From: Bradyrhizobium sp. 200
GTDB taxonomy: Bacteria; Pseudomonadota; Alphaproteobacteria; Rhizobiales; Xanthobacteraceae
Reading direction: 5' to 3'
Length of the DNA: 64,000 bases
NCBI RefSeq assembly: GCF_023100945.1
Contig: NZ_CP064689.1
Coordinates: 4,384,001-4,448,000 of the forward strand
The notes under the pieces are model-generated. The model had not been told where the DNA came from and did not search any database. It saw nothing but the letters and a program-made list of their open reading frames with translations. Numbering within the stretch: the stretch's first letter is position 1; every line of letters starts with the position of its first letter. Shown here piece after piece: positions 8,166 to 16,371 of this stretch. The position numbers and the translations under genes were made by a program.

Positions 8166-8750
8166 CTAGAAGCAGATGCTGAGAATCTTCAGTCGGCAGG
8201 TCTCAGCCGCGCGCAATTTGGGCTTTGCAGCGCTGGCCTGCCTTGAATCCTTCGGCGAACTCTTTGGCGAACTCTTCGGCGCCTTACGCTCATAATCGCC
8301 TGCGATCACCATGGCCCAATACATGCGACCGGTCTTCGCGCTTTTTACGCTGGCGACACCGACGCGCGTGGCGCCGGGCAGCAGGAGGTTTTTTCGGTGG
8401 CCTGACGAATTGATCCACTGGTCGAGGGTTTTGGGGAAACCGTCGTAGCCATACGCAATGTTCTCTGCGGCTCGGCCGGCGCCCGCCGGGCTGACACGCG
8501 AATTGAATCGGCCGAGGACATCGTGATCCAGTTGGTCCTTTGCGGCCATCGCCTGGGCTTGGTCGTGTGCAATCCGCGTAAGGGTCGCGTCCAGGGTTAC
8601 CCGCTTCTCCCCGTGCTTTAGCCGAAAGTCAGAAATCATCTGCGCGGGATTGGCCGCGGCGGTCCGGCTCAGGACTGCAATGGCAAAACAAAGCGTCAGC
8701 CCCAGCAGAAGAGCCTGCCGCGCCAGAATGACTGTCTTCCTACCGGTCAC
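8166..8750 (-). CDS. CAP-domain (SCP/PR1-like) secreted protein
   Basis: About 194 residues from a GTG start at 8750 that follows an AGGGGA motif and gives a proper signal peptide (LLLGLTLCFAIAVLSRTAAA). The CAP domain shows LTRIAHDQAQAMAAKDQLDH, the GRAAENIAYG motif, WINSSGHRKNLLLPGATRVG and YWAMVIAG. Longer in-frame ATGs (8822, 8858) are less likely; the longest would run into the tRNA-Pro gene. A Ser/Lys-rich low-complexity stretch (KSSPKSSPKD) precedes the C-terminus. The role of bacterial CAP proteins is generally unclear. Confidence 0.8.
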   Translation of the reverse strand: MTGRKTVILARQALLLGLTLCFAIAVLSRTAAANPAQMISDFRLKHGEKRVTLDATLTRIAHDQAQAMAAKDQLDHDVLGRFNSRVSPAGAGRAAENIAYGYDGFPKTLDQWINSSGHRKNLLLPGATRVGVASVKSAKTGRMYWAMVIAGDYERKAPKSSPKSSPKDSRQASAAKPKLRAAETCRLKILSICF

Positions 8751-8831
8751 AACTGTTCCCCTGCCCTTGCCCAATTCGGACCCGCTGGGAAGATTTAATC
8801 CAAAAAAGACGCTGCAAGTCATTGAAATTGT

Positions 8832-8908
8832 TGGTCGGGGCAGCTGGATTCGAACCAACGACCTGCAGTACCCAAAACTGCCGCGCTACCAGGCTGCGCT
8901 ATACCCCG
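8832..8908 (-). tRNA. tRNA-Pro (anticodon UGG), CCA encoded
   Basis: 77 nt including a genomically encoded CCA (8832-8834). Acceptor CGGGGTA pairs with TGCCCCG, the D stem is GCGC/GCGC, the anticodon stem is GCAGT/ACTGC with loop TTTGGGT (anticodon TGG), and the T arm is GTTGG-TTCGAAT-CCAGC. Confidence 0.95.
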
Positions 8909-8972
8909 ATCCTGTGCTGGGAAATGCGTCGATACACGCTTAAACCCCGGCCATCAAGGCGAACTGGAGGAC

Positions 8973-9470
8973 TTAGCGCTTGTTGAAGAGCGGGTGCGCC
9001 ACCCGGTCGCCGGGCTGAATTCCGTACTTTTGTGCCGTGCCCGCCATCACTTCCAGCACGCCCTTGGCTAATCCCCCCGAGGAGATGATCTTGGTGGAGA
9101 GCGGCTCGGTATTTTCGGCGATCCGCAGGATGCGGCCGTCGGCGCGAATGAAGATCATGTCGAGCGAGATGTAGGTGTTCTTCATCCACATCGAGATCTG
9201 CTGCTCCGGCGAGAAGTCGAACAGCATGCCTTTACCGTCGGGCAATTCCTTCCGGTACATCAGCCCCTGGGTCTTCTCCTCCTCCGTCGTAGCCATTTCG
9301 ACCGAGAACACGTGCACGCCTGACTTGGTGGCGATCTCGAGCGGCTGAAAGCTCGCGGCCCTCGCAGGAGGATTGGCACAGAGGATAACGAGGGCGGCGG
9401 TTGCCGCCGCCAGCGACATCATCAGGCGGCCGCCGATGCGAAGCCGCGCTACCATCAAAGTAAAATTCAT
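8973..9470 (-). CDS. DUF192 domain secreted protein
   Basis: About 165 residues: an N-terminal signal/anchor (LAAATAALVILCANPPARAA), then the DUF192 fold with EEKTQGLMYRKELPDGKGML, the MWMKNTYISLDMIFI core and AKGVLEVMAGTAQKYGIQPGD. A GTG at 9482 is an alternative start; I chose ATG 9470. DUF192 proteins are widespread small periplasmic beta-proteins of unknown function. Another gene in the same direction (the cold shock protein) lies upstream. Confidence 0.85.
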   Translation of the reverse strand: MNFTLMVARLRIGGRLMMSLAAATAALVILCANPPARAASFQPLEIATKSGVHVFSVEMATTEEEKTQGLMYRKELPDGKGMLFDFSPEQQISMWMKNTYISLDMIFIRADGRILRIAENTEPLSTKIISSGGLAKGVLEVMAGTAQKYGIQPGDRVAHPLFNKR

Positions 9471-9594
9471 CAAAGCACTCACGCCGGATCTGGGAATTGC
9501 CGGGGAACCCTAACCCGAGGATTGCGGCAAATGCCAGAGGCCGCCGCGCAGGTGCGCGGCGGCCGGCTCACGTTTGCGTCAGCCGCGCGGCTAG

Positions 9595-10260
9595 TTAATG
9601 CGAGGACAGCGCCGACGGGCCGGTCTCGGGATGGATCTCGGCCGCCATCATGCCCTTGGACCCGGGCCCGAAGCGCACCAGCACGTACTGGCCCGGACGC
9701 AACTCGGTCATGCCGAAGCGGCGCAGCGTTTCCATGTGGACGAAAATGTCCGGCGTGCCCTCGCCGCAGGTCAGGAAGCCGAAACCGCGCAGCCGGTTGA
9801 ACCATTTGACCTGGGCCCGCTCCAACCCGCTGGTCGGCGTGACGCTGACATGGGTGCGGGGCGGAAGCATCTGCGCCGGATGGATCGCGGTGGACTCGTC
9901 CATCGAAACGATCCGGAACGCCTGATAGCCTTTGGCACGCTGCACACACTCGACTACCAGCCGCGCGCCTTCATAGGCGGTCTGATAGCCGTCGCGTCTG
10001 AGCACGGTGACATGCAGCAGCACGTCCGGCCAGCCATTGTCCGGAACGATGAAGCCATACCCCTTCGAAGCGTCGAACCATTTGATGACGCCGGATATTT
10101 CGACAAGGTTGGCCGCGGCATCGCCGAGCCCCGACAACGCATCCACCGCCGGATCGCGTTGCGCTCCGGTTGCGTATTCACCTGGTCCAAGTCTGTTTTG
10201 CCCTGTCCCGCCTGACGGCGGCCCCCCGAGCTTCTTGGACCCAAATTCGTCCGACCCCAT
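9595..10260 (-). CDS. Two-domain cold shock protein
   Basis: 221 residues with two cold-shock domains. The first (residues ~50-115) has GVIKWFDASKGYGFIVPDNG, and the second (~150-215) has AQVKWFNRLRGFGFLTCGEG plus DIFVHMETLRRFG. Both keep the RNP1-like KGYGFI/RGFGFL and RNP2-like VLLHV/DIFVHM motifs. A Gly/Pro-rich linker precedes domain one. Start ATG 10260 is preceded by GAGGT. Tandem-CSD proteins are usual in Rhizobiales and bind single-stranded nucleic acid. Confidence 0.9.
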   Translation of the reverse strand: MGSDEFGSKKLGGPPSGGTGQNRLGPGEYATGAQRDPAVDALSGLGDAAANLVEISGVIKWFDASKGYGFIVPDNGWPDVLLHVTVLRRDGYQTAYEGARLVVECVQRAKGYQAFRIVSMDESTAIHPAQMLPPRTHVSVTPTSGLERAQVKWFNRLRGFGFLTCGEGTPDIFVHMETLRRFGMTELRPGQYVLVRFGPGSKGMMAAEIHPETGPSALSSH

Positions 10261-10461
10261 GACCCCGGACCTCACACTTCATAAAGCGGTCCGCCATCGC
10301 CCTGGCGGGACCGGAACACGCGCTCATCCATGACCACTCATGACAACGCCGCGCGAATCTCTCGAATCAAAAGATAACACTCCCGCCTGCCGCGCATAGC
10401 TAAAAAAAACAAAATTGCGGAGGCTATGAACAGGCTTGCACAACTGCGAATCAGTCGGCGA

Positions 10462-11223
10462 TCAATTGCCTACAAACGGTCCGAGCGTCTCCCCGATGTC
10501 GAAACGGATCACCAGATCGGCGACATCGTCCTGTTCCGTCGGCTCGTTGTTGATGATGACCAGCTTCGCACCGCAGTTCTTGGCCATCAGCGGAAAACCT
10601 GCGGCGGGCCAAACGACTAGCGACGATCCGATCGCCAGAAACAGGTCGCACTGCCGGGTCAGTTCGGTGGCGCGGCGCATCGCATCTTCCGGCATTGCCT
10701 GTCCAAACGAGATCGTCGCGGTCTTCACAGGGTCATCGCAGATGGTGCAGTCGGGGGCGCTGCCCGATTCTTCGAAACGCGCTTTTACCCAAGGAAGTTC
10801 ATAGGCATGCCCGCAGCCGATGCAGCGGGCATAGGTGGTGTTGCCATGCAGCTCGATCACGTCATCGGCCTTGAAGCCCGATGCTTGATGCAGATTGTCG
10901 ATGTTCTGGGTAATGATCGCTGGCGTCTTGCCGGCTTTGTACAGCGAGGCCAGCGCGCGATGCCCGCGGCCGGGCCTCGCTGCCGCAAAAGTCGGCTCCA
11001 TCGCAAAGCGCCGCCGCCAAGCCTCGGCCCGCGCGTCGGCACTGGAAACGAATTCGTCGAACGCGATCGGGCGGTTGCGGGTCCACAGACCGCCGGGCGA
11101 ACGAAAATCCGGAATGCCGCATTCGGTGGAAATGCCGGCTCCGGTAAAGGGGACGATGCTCGCCGCTTCGGCGATCATGTTGCCGAGCTGTTCGACGCCG
11201 CTGCGCAAATCCTTGGCGATCAC
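10462..11223 (-). CDS. SIR2 family NAD-dependent protein deacylase
   Basis: 253-residue sirtuin. Motifs: VPFTGAGISTECGIPDFRSP (GAGxS NAD site), ITQNIDNLHQASG (NID), catalytic His in ELHGN, a zinc site with CIGCGH and CTICDD, GSSLVVWPAAGFP and IINNEPTEQDDVADL. The sequence starts at a GTG (11223). Bacterial sirtuins deacetylate or deacylate metabolic enzymes. It is monocistronic, with a small DNA stretch on each side. Confidence 0.92.
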   Translation of the reverse strand: MIAKDLRSGVEQLGNMIAEAASIVPFTGAGISTECGIPDFRSPGGLWTRNRPIAFDEFVSSADARAEAWRRRFAMEPTFAAARPGRGHRALASLYKAGKTPAIITQNIDNLHQASGFKADDVIELHGNTTYARCIGCGHAYELPWVKARFEESGSAPDCTICDDPVKTATISFGQAMPEDAMRRATELTRQCDLFLAIGSSLVVWPAAGFPLMAKNCGAKLVIINNEPTEQDDVADLVIRFDIGETLGPFVGN

Positions 11224-11457
11224 CGCTGATATTCCGAATGGTTGGGCCGTGCGGACTATAGCACGGCCGTTCGGATTGCCAGATCGATGCGCCCTGCCCG
11301 GCAGCGCAGCATGCGCATCGTCAGGGCGACCTCTATCAGTCCGCCTTATGGCAACGCCGGCCTAATCATGCAGCGATCACAATGCCGCAACCTGGTGTCC
11401 AATTCACGCCCCATTCGCGCGCGCCAATGATGGCGGGGCGAATCAAACAAGACACGG

Positions 11458-11631
11458 ATGGCGATGACGGAGAAGGAAGAAAGACTCGCGCGCGACCGCG
11501 CCGAAATCGCAGCGCGCGTCGCGAGCTTCAGGCAAACCCAGCAGAAGTTCGAACGCGAGCGCGAGCAATATTACGAGACGACCCTGGCCAACGCGCTGAA
11601 CGGAACCAGCCGGCCCACGTTCTGGCGTTGA
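11458..11631 (+). CDS. Small charged protein, 57 aa
   Basis: Reads MAMTEKEERLARDRAEIAAR and continues VASFRQTQQKFEREREQYYE to a C-terminus of SRPTFWR. It is a predicted helix rich in Glu and Arg, probably a coiled coil. Start ATG 11458 or 11464. Proteins of this type are common in Bradyrhizobium genomes but have no known role. Confidence 0.6.
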   Translation: MAMTEKEERLARDRAEIAARVASFRQTQQKFEREREQYYETTLANALNGTSRPTFWR

Positions 11632-11951
11632 GGCGGAACCAGGAGACGCTGCTCGGCCCTTCTTCATTATCGCCGACGAAATATATCGCGTGGAACTGCA
11701 AGAGAATCCGCGGGCAGGCAGGAACGAAACGGGCACCTCGACGTTTCCTCTTCAAGTGCAGCAACCTTGCGAGAGGTGAATGCACGAAAAGACCTCGTCT
11801 GCATTTTCGGATGTGGGCGGGGTTTTAATTTGAAGGCGGACGGCCTGCGGCCGCACCTGATTGCAAGCCATGCGATCGGGCAGGTCTGATCACCGCATTG
11901 TGCAGGAACTAACACGGCCCTTGCGGAGTTTATCCGCAGGGAAGGTGTGTC
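11632..11951. other. Intergenic region, 320 bp
   Basis: No convincing coding frame, RNA gene or repeat seen. The last 30 bases contain an SD-like AGGGAAGG used by the following micro-ORF. Confidence 0.4.
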
Positions 11952-12056
11952 ATGCCCGTGTGGTTGGAAATTCTGATCAACGTGATCGGTTATGCAGGCT
12001 TCATCGCCATAGCGACCTATCACCGATCGCCAGATGAAAAATTCCCGGATCGTTGA
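11952..12056 (+). CDS. Small membrane protein, 34 aa
   Basis: MPVWLEILINVIGYAGFIAI followed by ATYHRSPDEKFPDR: one transmembrane helix and a short charged cytoplasmic tail. AGGGAAGG lies about 8 bp before the ATG, which supports translation. Function unknown. Confidence 0.55.
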   Translation: MPVWLEILINVIGYAGFIAIATYHRSPDEKFPDR

Positions 12057-12474
12057 GCGCCGAACGGTCGGCCGTCAGTTTTCCCTGTGCGGTTTACCCG
12101 CGGTGCGGACCAATCTGTCAGCCTTGACCAGCGCGTGGCCGCTTGCTGCACAGCGATCGCAATATCCACCACCCTGCCCTCCACGCCAGCGCAATCCAGC
12201 CAACGGCCGGCACATGCCGAGAGGTGAGGCAAAGCAATCCCGCACCGATGACGCGACCGATCGCGCGGTTGGGGAAGACTCCTTTTGTTCTCCTGGAACG
12301 AACAGGGGGCGCGTTTTCCGACGCGGGCCCCCCGTTAAGATACCGTTACCTCACAAGCTTCGTTCCCGTTGCCGATCCAACCGATCGCGGACCGCTCTCC
12401 TGCGCTTCGCCGCCGTTCATGTCGGCCGTCGAACCTTTCTGGCGTCACCCGTACTCATCTAAAAAGATGCTGCC
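12057..12474. other. Intergenic region, 418 bp
   Basis: I see no gene with family resemblance. Several short frames exist on both strands but lack ribosome-binding sites and family features. Confidence 0.4.
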
Positions 12475-12621
12475 ATGACCCAAGCCGACCACTATCGAGA
12501 GCAATCCAGCGGAGCCCGCCGGCTCGCCGAATCCGTCAAGGATCCGGAAGCCTCGAAGAAGCTGATCGAGATGGCCGAGGAGTTCCGCCTCTACGCCGAG
12601 CGGCTGGAAGAGACGCATTGA
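12475..12621 (+). CDS. Small helical protein, 48 aa
   Basis: MTQADHYREQSSGARRLAES then VKDPEASKKLIEMAEEFRLY and AERLEETH. The pattern (Y-R-x-x-A-x-x-x-R-x-L-A-x-x-x-x-D-P-x-x-x-x-x-L-x-x-x-A) recurs in many short Rhizobiales proteins encoded singly. It is a predicted two-helix protein of unknown function. Confidence 0.65.
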   Translation: MTQADHYREQSSGARRLAESVKDPEASKKLIEMAEEFRLYAERLEETH

Positions 12622-12871
12622 GGCCCTTCGGTTTCGACCGAAGCAGAGCCGGGCTTCAGAAGATTCCCGTTTCGACGCGCGCTCCTGACGCGAACCGACG
12701 TCCACCTCCCTCGAAAGCGCCATAGATTTTTTCGGCGCAATTTTTTCGGCGCCTGGCGCGAAAAGTTAAGCTCCTGTTTACCGAGTCCCCCTGAAGTACC
12801 GCGCCATTAACCGAACCTCTTTACAAAGCGTAAATAGGCGCCTGACAGGTTTGACCCAGGAGGGTCAATCC

Positions 12872-13066
12872 ATGGTCATTTATCCCATACCGGTTGAAGT
12901 GACTCAGGCCAGAATACAGCTCGTCGTCGATCAGAACGCCAAGGCGCCGCCAACGACGATCAATCAGGATCTTCAGGCCGTCTACCATGCCAAGGCAGCC
13001 GCCGTGGAAGCGGCCCTTGCAAATTTGCAGTCCGAAGAATCGTCAGTGGTGGACGTCAAGGTCTGA
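12872..13066 (+). CDS. Small hypothetical protein, 64 aa
   Basis: Start chosen at ATG 12872 because AGGAGGG lies 8 bp upstream; the longer frame from 12851 would place the SD inside the gene. Sequence MVIYPIPVEVTQARIQLVVD with a helical Ala-rich second half (AVYHAKAAAVEAALANLQSE). No family recognised. Confidence 0.65.
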   Translation: MVIYPIPVEVTQARIQLVVDQNAKAPPTTINQDLQAVYHAKAAAVEAALANLQSEESSVVDVKV

Positions 13067-13172
13067 CCTGACCGCCATCGAGGCCCGCGCGGAATCGCGG
13101 GGTAAGCCTTGAGAGGTGATCTACGCGCGCCAGGCGAATGAAAGCTGTTGCGCGTGCAAGCGCCGCGCCTTC

Positions 13173-13469
13173 CTATCGCGGTATCGCTTCCGCCCGATAG
13201 ATCTGTGTCCCCGTCGTCCCGACGATGCGTCCCTTGAGCGATCTTACGAACGTCTTCGAATCTTCCACGGCGAAATGCGTGCGCAACGCCGCCTCATCAG
13301 CCCATCGCTCGAAGAAGAACAGCCGCATCGGGTTCTGGCAGTCGACATGCACGTCATGCGAGATGCAGCCCGGCTCTTTGCGGGAGCGCTCGACATGCTC
13401 CAGGCACGAGCGGAGCACATCGTCGAACGTCTCCTCGCGCGCCAAAATACTGCCGGTTACGATAATCAT
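13173..13469 (-). CDS. Antibiotic biosynthesis monooxygenase (ABM) domain protein, quinol monooxygenase-like
   Basis: 98 residues forming a single ABM ferredoxin-like domain: MIIVTGSILAREETFDDVLR, SRKEPGCISHDVHVDCQNPM, LFFFERWADEAALRTHFAVE. The E-x-G-C and W-x-x-x-A-x-x-x-H motifs are those of YgiN-type quinol monooxygenases. GGAGG precedes the ATG. It acts alone; the substrate is unknown. Confidence 0.85.
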   Translation of the reverse strand: MIIVTGSILAREETFDDVLRSCLEHVERSRKEPGCISHDVHVDCQNPMRLFFFERWADEAALRTHFAVEDSKTFVRSLKGRIVGTTGTQIYRAEAIPR

Positions 13470-13549
13470 GCCGAGCCTCCGTTCGCGTCAGCCAACTTCC
13501 CGCCCTCGAAAGGCGCCGGTGGTTGCGCGTCGTGGCGGGCAATCCTTCG

Positions 13550-13705
13550 TTAGTGCATCAGACGCGGCACGACAACCGATGCCGCCAGCAATACGCCAAG
13601 GCTGCCCATCACGGACAGTTTCATCCGGGCCGTCCTGGCGTCGGTAATCGGCAGCACGAAAAAGAAAATCATCGCGAGAATGAGCACGCTGTAAAGCAGG
13701 TACAT
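13550..13705 (-). CDS. Small membrane protein, 51 aa
   Basis: Start at ATG 13705, seven bases after GGAGGG, gives MYLLYSVLILAMIFFFVLPI followed by TDARTARMKLSVMGSLGVLL and AASVVVPRLMH. Two hydrophobic helices with a basic loop. Function unknown. Confidence 0.6.
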   Translation of the reverse strand: MYLLYSVLILAMIFFFVLPITDARTARMKLSVMGSLGVLLAASVVVPRLMH

Positions 13706-13949
13706 GGTTGATCCCTCCGTCGGCACCACGATGGAGAGACAGCCCAATTGCGTATGTGTGGGGGATCACGCTGGTACGCGGCGCTCGGGCTCGCCAAAAG
13801 ATATCGGTTTGAAAACAAGGCCGCGGCCGAGCGCGATTGAATCAGCTCCGGGCTGCAACTCCAATAAAACTTGCAATTTTACGCTTTTGGTTGTCTTGAC
13901 AGCAACTTGGGCGTGCCACAACGCTTCGTCAAGTTCGAGAGAGAATGGA

Positions 13950-14108
13950 ATGCTTGGGAAATTTCTGCACGATGAGTCTGGCGCCACCGCAATCGAATAC
14001 AGCCTCATCGCCGGGTTTATCGCCCTGGCCATTATCGCCGCTGTCGGAATGACCGGCGATAGGCTCGTCGCACTGTTCGAGAGTCTCATTCCTGCACTGA
14101 CGCTCTGA
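13950..14108 (+). CDS. Flp family type IVb pilin
   Basis: 52 residues: MLGKFLHDESGATAIEYSLI then AGFIALAIIAAVGMTGDRLV. The GATAIEY prepilin peptidase site (cleavage after G, Glu at +5, Tyr at +6) and the following hydrophobic helix define Flp pilins of tad systems. No tad/cpa genes are nearby, so it is an orphan pilin whose export would depend on a system elsewhere. Confidence 0.85.
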   Translation: MLGKFLHDESGATAIEYSLIAGFIALAIIAAVGMTGDRLVALFESLIPALTL

Positions 14109-14301
14109 ACTACGGTTAAAACCATGCGGCGCCGATACACCGGCCGCCACGCTTCACAGGCTGAATTGTTGGCATCGTTGAATCGTGAGCCGATTTCAAA
14201 CGGCCTCAAACGCAAAGACCTCCGAGCCGGAGCTGGAGGCCTTCACTGTCACGAGGGGGTACATCCGCCCTTCACGACACCACTGGAGCGCAGAAAGTGC
14301 G

Positions 14302-14505
14302 CTATGATTTTGTTTCAGCAGCCTCCCGGGCACGAGACTCGCGGGCACGCCGTTCTGCCTTGAGCCGCTCGAAGTTCGCACGGAAAGCGTCATCAGCCTT
14401 CTTACGCGCAACAAGTGCCGTCTCGGCGTCCTTGCGGGCCTGCTCTTTCTTTGCCTCACGCTCTTGCTTCGTGGGCGGCAGCTTCTCGCGGGTTTCGTAA
14501 TCCAT
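14302..14505 (-). CDS. Small charged coiled-coil protein
   Basis: 67 residues from ATG 14505: MDYETREKLPPTKQEREAKK then EQARKDAETALVARKKADDA and RRARESRAREAAETKS. Almost entirely Lys/Arg/Glu/Ala and predicted helical. A start at TTG 14514 is possible. No known family. Confidence 0.6.
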   Translation of the reverse strand: MDYETREKLPPTKQEREAKKEQARKDAETALVARKKADDAFRANFERLKAERRARESRAREAAETKS

Positions 14506-14639
14506 GACCGTCAACGTTTTACGACGTCAAAAGTTCCTGACCTGAAACCATCGTTTCCTTGAGAGAAATTAAAGCGACCAGATTTCGGGCGGTCGATTGA
14601 CGAAACAGATTCACATGGGTCGCCGCAAAACCAGACAAA

Positions 14640-14668
14640 GAAAAAGCCCGGATTGCTCCGGGGCTCTT
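14640..14668 (-). terminator. Rho-independent terminator
   Basis: On the minus strand, AGCCC-CGG/CCG-GGCT pairs around AGCAAT to form a GC-rich hairpin and runs into TTTTTC. It lies after the Tyr-rich secreted protein gene, just beyond the duplicated 3' end. Confidence 0.65.
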
Positions 14669-14670
14669 CC

Positions 14671-14727
14671 TTACCAACCGTCGTAGTACCGATAGTGCTT
14701 ACCAACCATCGTAGTATCGATAGTGGC
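14671..14727 (-). repeat. Tandem duplication of the 3' end of the Tyr-rich protein gene
   Basis: TTACCAACCGTCGTAGTACC (14671 onward) is repeated as TTACCAACCATCGTAGTATC (14699 onward), followed in each by GATAGTG. Each ~28-bp unit covers the codons for HYRYYDGW and the stop, so one full copy including a stop codon lies after the functional stop. Confidence 0.7.
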
Positions 14728-14968
14728 GGCGATAGTATCGCGGCCCATCGTAGTACGCATACGGTCCACCACCGTAATAGCCGTACCTCGGGCCATAGTA
14801 GTAACCGTTGTTGTAGGCGTTAGCCGCAGCCGCCGCGCCTAGAACGCCGGCGGCGACGCCGAAGCCGATGGCAGCGTTACGGCCGCCACGCGCTTCCGCT
14901 GGGGAATTGACCACGGCGGTTGTCGCAAGCGCGGCAGCCGTTGCGAGCGTAAGTCCTATCTTTCGCAT
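14699..14968 (-). CDS. Secreted Gly/Tyr-rich small protein
   Basis: 89 residues: signal peptide (MRKIGLTLATAAALATTAVV...AEA), a hydrophobic Gly/Ala segment (AAIGFGVAAGVLGAAAAANA) and a Tyr/Gly-rich tail (NGYYYGPRYGYYGGGPYAYY, ending RHYRYYDGW). Such proteins, often labelled hypothetical or glycine-zipper-like, are common in Bradyrhizobium. The final codons are tandemly duplicated downstream. Confidence 0.75.
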   Translation of the reverse strand: MRKIGLTLATAAALATTAVVNSPAEARGGRNAAIGFGVAAGVLGAAAAANAYNNGYYYGPRYGYYGGGPYAYYDGPRYYRRHYRYYDGW

Positions 14969-15367
14969 GTGCGCTCCTTTCCGTTGCCGGGATAACTCTT
15001 GCCGAACGAGGGTGTTGCAGAAACATGGTGTTCCGCACCCAGGATAATTTTTGATTTTTTTGAAACTGAGATGTGTTCCGGTGATTCAAAGCGGTTCCGG
15101 AAGAAGGGTTAGTCGATCCGCCTGCGGCGCAATCACCAAACGTCCCCCGATGGGCGGCGGCAGGTCGCGTTGGCTGGATAGAGACGGAGCTGAACTGAGA
15201 GATCGATGATGGGGCCGGAGCCGCCACCCGCCCTCAGAACAAACCCGGATGAGCCCGCACGCAACCCGCACGTATTCCCCTGCCCCACACAGCAATTTGC
15301 TGCTATTTATTCCCCCGGGAGCTGAAACGAACTCCAGTTTTCGCAAGACCTCAAGAGGACAACAAAC
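14969..15367. other. Intergenic region, 399 bp
   Basis: Divergent spacer between the Tyr-rich protein and gloA; it should contain both promoters. No RNA gene or convincing small ORF is visible. Confidence 0.4.
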
Positions 15368-15820
15368 ATGCGCTATCTCCACACCATGCTGCGCGTCCGC
15401 AATCTCGATACCGCGATGAAGTTTTACCAGGATGCGCTGGGGCTGAAGGAAGTGCGCCGGGTCGACAACGACAAGGGCCGGTTCACGCTGGTGTTCCTGT
15501 GCGCGCCCGAGGACGAAGGCCTGTTCAAGGCCGCGCCGCAGAACCGCGGCGCGCCGCTGGTCGAGCTCACTTACAATTGGGACGAAGAGAAATACGGCGA
15601 GGACCGCCATTTCGGCCATCTCGCCTATGAGGTCGACGACATCTACGCGACCTGCGACCGCCTGATGAAGGCCGGCATCACCATCAACCGGCCGCCGCGC
15701 GACGGCAACATGGCCTTCGTCCGTTCGCCGGATCTGCATTCGATCGAGCTGTTGCAGAAGGGCGAGCCGAAGCCGCCGGCGGAGCCGTGGACCTCGATGC
15801 CGAACACCGGCCACTGGTAA
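15368..15820 (+). CDS. gloA: Lactoylglutathione lyase (glyoxalase I), VOC family
   Basis: 150 residues, slightly longer than E. coli GloA. Conserved features: MRYLHTMLRVRNLDTAMKFY (metal His), GRFTLVFL, PLVELTYNWDEEKYGEDRHF with metal Glu, FGHLAYEVDDIYATCDRL with metal His, and SPDLHSIELLQKG with Glu. It isomerises the hemithioacetal of methylglyoxal and glutathione in the cytoplasm. The start is preceded by AGAGGA. Confidence 0.93.
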   Translation: MRYLHTMLRVRNLDTAMKFYQDALGLKEVRRVDNDKGRFTLVFLCAPEDEGLFKAAPQNRGAPLVELTYNWDEEKYGEDRHFGHLAYEVDDIYATCDRLMKAGITINRPPRDGNMAFVRSPDLHSIELLQKGEPKPPAEPWTSMPNTGHW

Positions 15821-16131
15821 GGCCTTGTACAGCTTCTTCGTGCACGTCCGCCATCCGAGCTACCGGCTCGTGACACGCGCGGACGCGCCGTTTCCATCGG
15901 GCACAAGTGAAAGCGAATGGCGGCTGACGCGCAGCCGCCATTCTGACGACGTCAATGCCGAGGTGCGCGAGGCGGTCGACCGCGACGGCTATTCATTGTT
16001 TCGAATTGGCTTGTCGTTCTCGGAAAATTCCCACATCATGAAACGTTCCCTCGCTTGCGCACAATTTCGCGCAGGAACGACGCATGGCGAAAGCGCGTTG
16101 TCTTCGCGATTGAGAAATCGAGGAGACTGCA
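15821..16131. other. Intergenic region, 311 bp
   Basis: Between gloA and the 26-aa membrane protein. No coding frame with support seen; the end carries GAGGAGA, the SD of the next gene. Confidence 0.4.
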
Positions 16132-16212
16132 ATGGGACGAGGAATATTGCTTTGGTTGTTGGGCGTGCCGATTCCGGTGATCATCCTCTTATGGTTGTTC
16201 TTCGGTCACTGA
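16132..16212 (+). CDS. Small hydrophobic membrane protein, 26 aa
   Basis: MGRGILLWLLGVPIPVIILL then WLFFGH: a single membrane helix with a conserved-looking Pro-Ile-Pro kink. GAGGAGA lies 6 bp before the ATG. Near-identical small proteins recur in Rhizobiales genomes in my recollection, so I regard it as real despite its size. Function unknown. Confidence 0.65.
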   Translation: MGRGILLWLLGVPIPVIILLWLFFGH

Positions 16213-16371
16213 CGGGCTGACGCCGCATAGGTCAGGCCAGGATCGGGCTTCGCCGCACCGCGGCGGGGCCTGATCTTTGTAAGCCTGATTTTGCAACCGT
16301 GTCCTGCCGCAAAGCCCGCGCTTTTCCTTCGATCTTCGGCTATGAACGCATCAACGAGATCAGCGGGAGCG

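Noticed and set aside
8751..8858. N-terminal extension of the CAP-domain gene to ATG 8858
   Set aside because: It would run through the 3' part of tRNA-Pro; the GTG at 8750 has an SD and gives a proper signal peptide.
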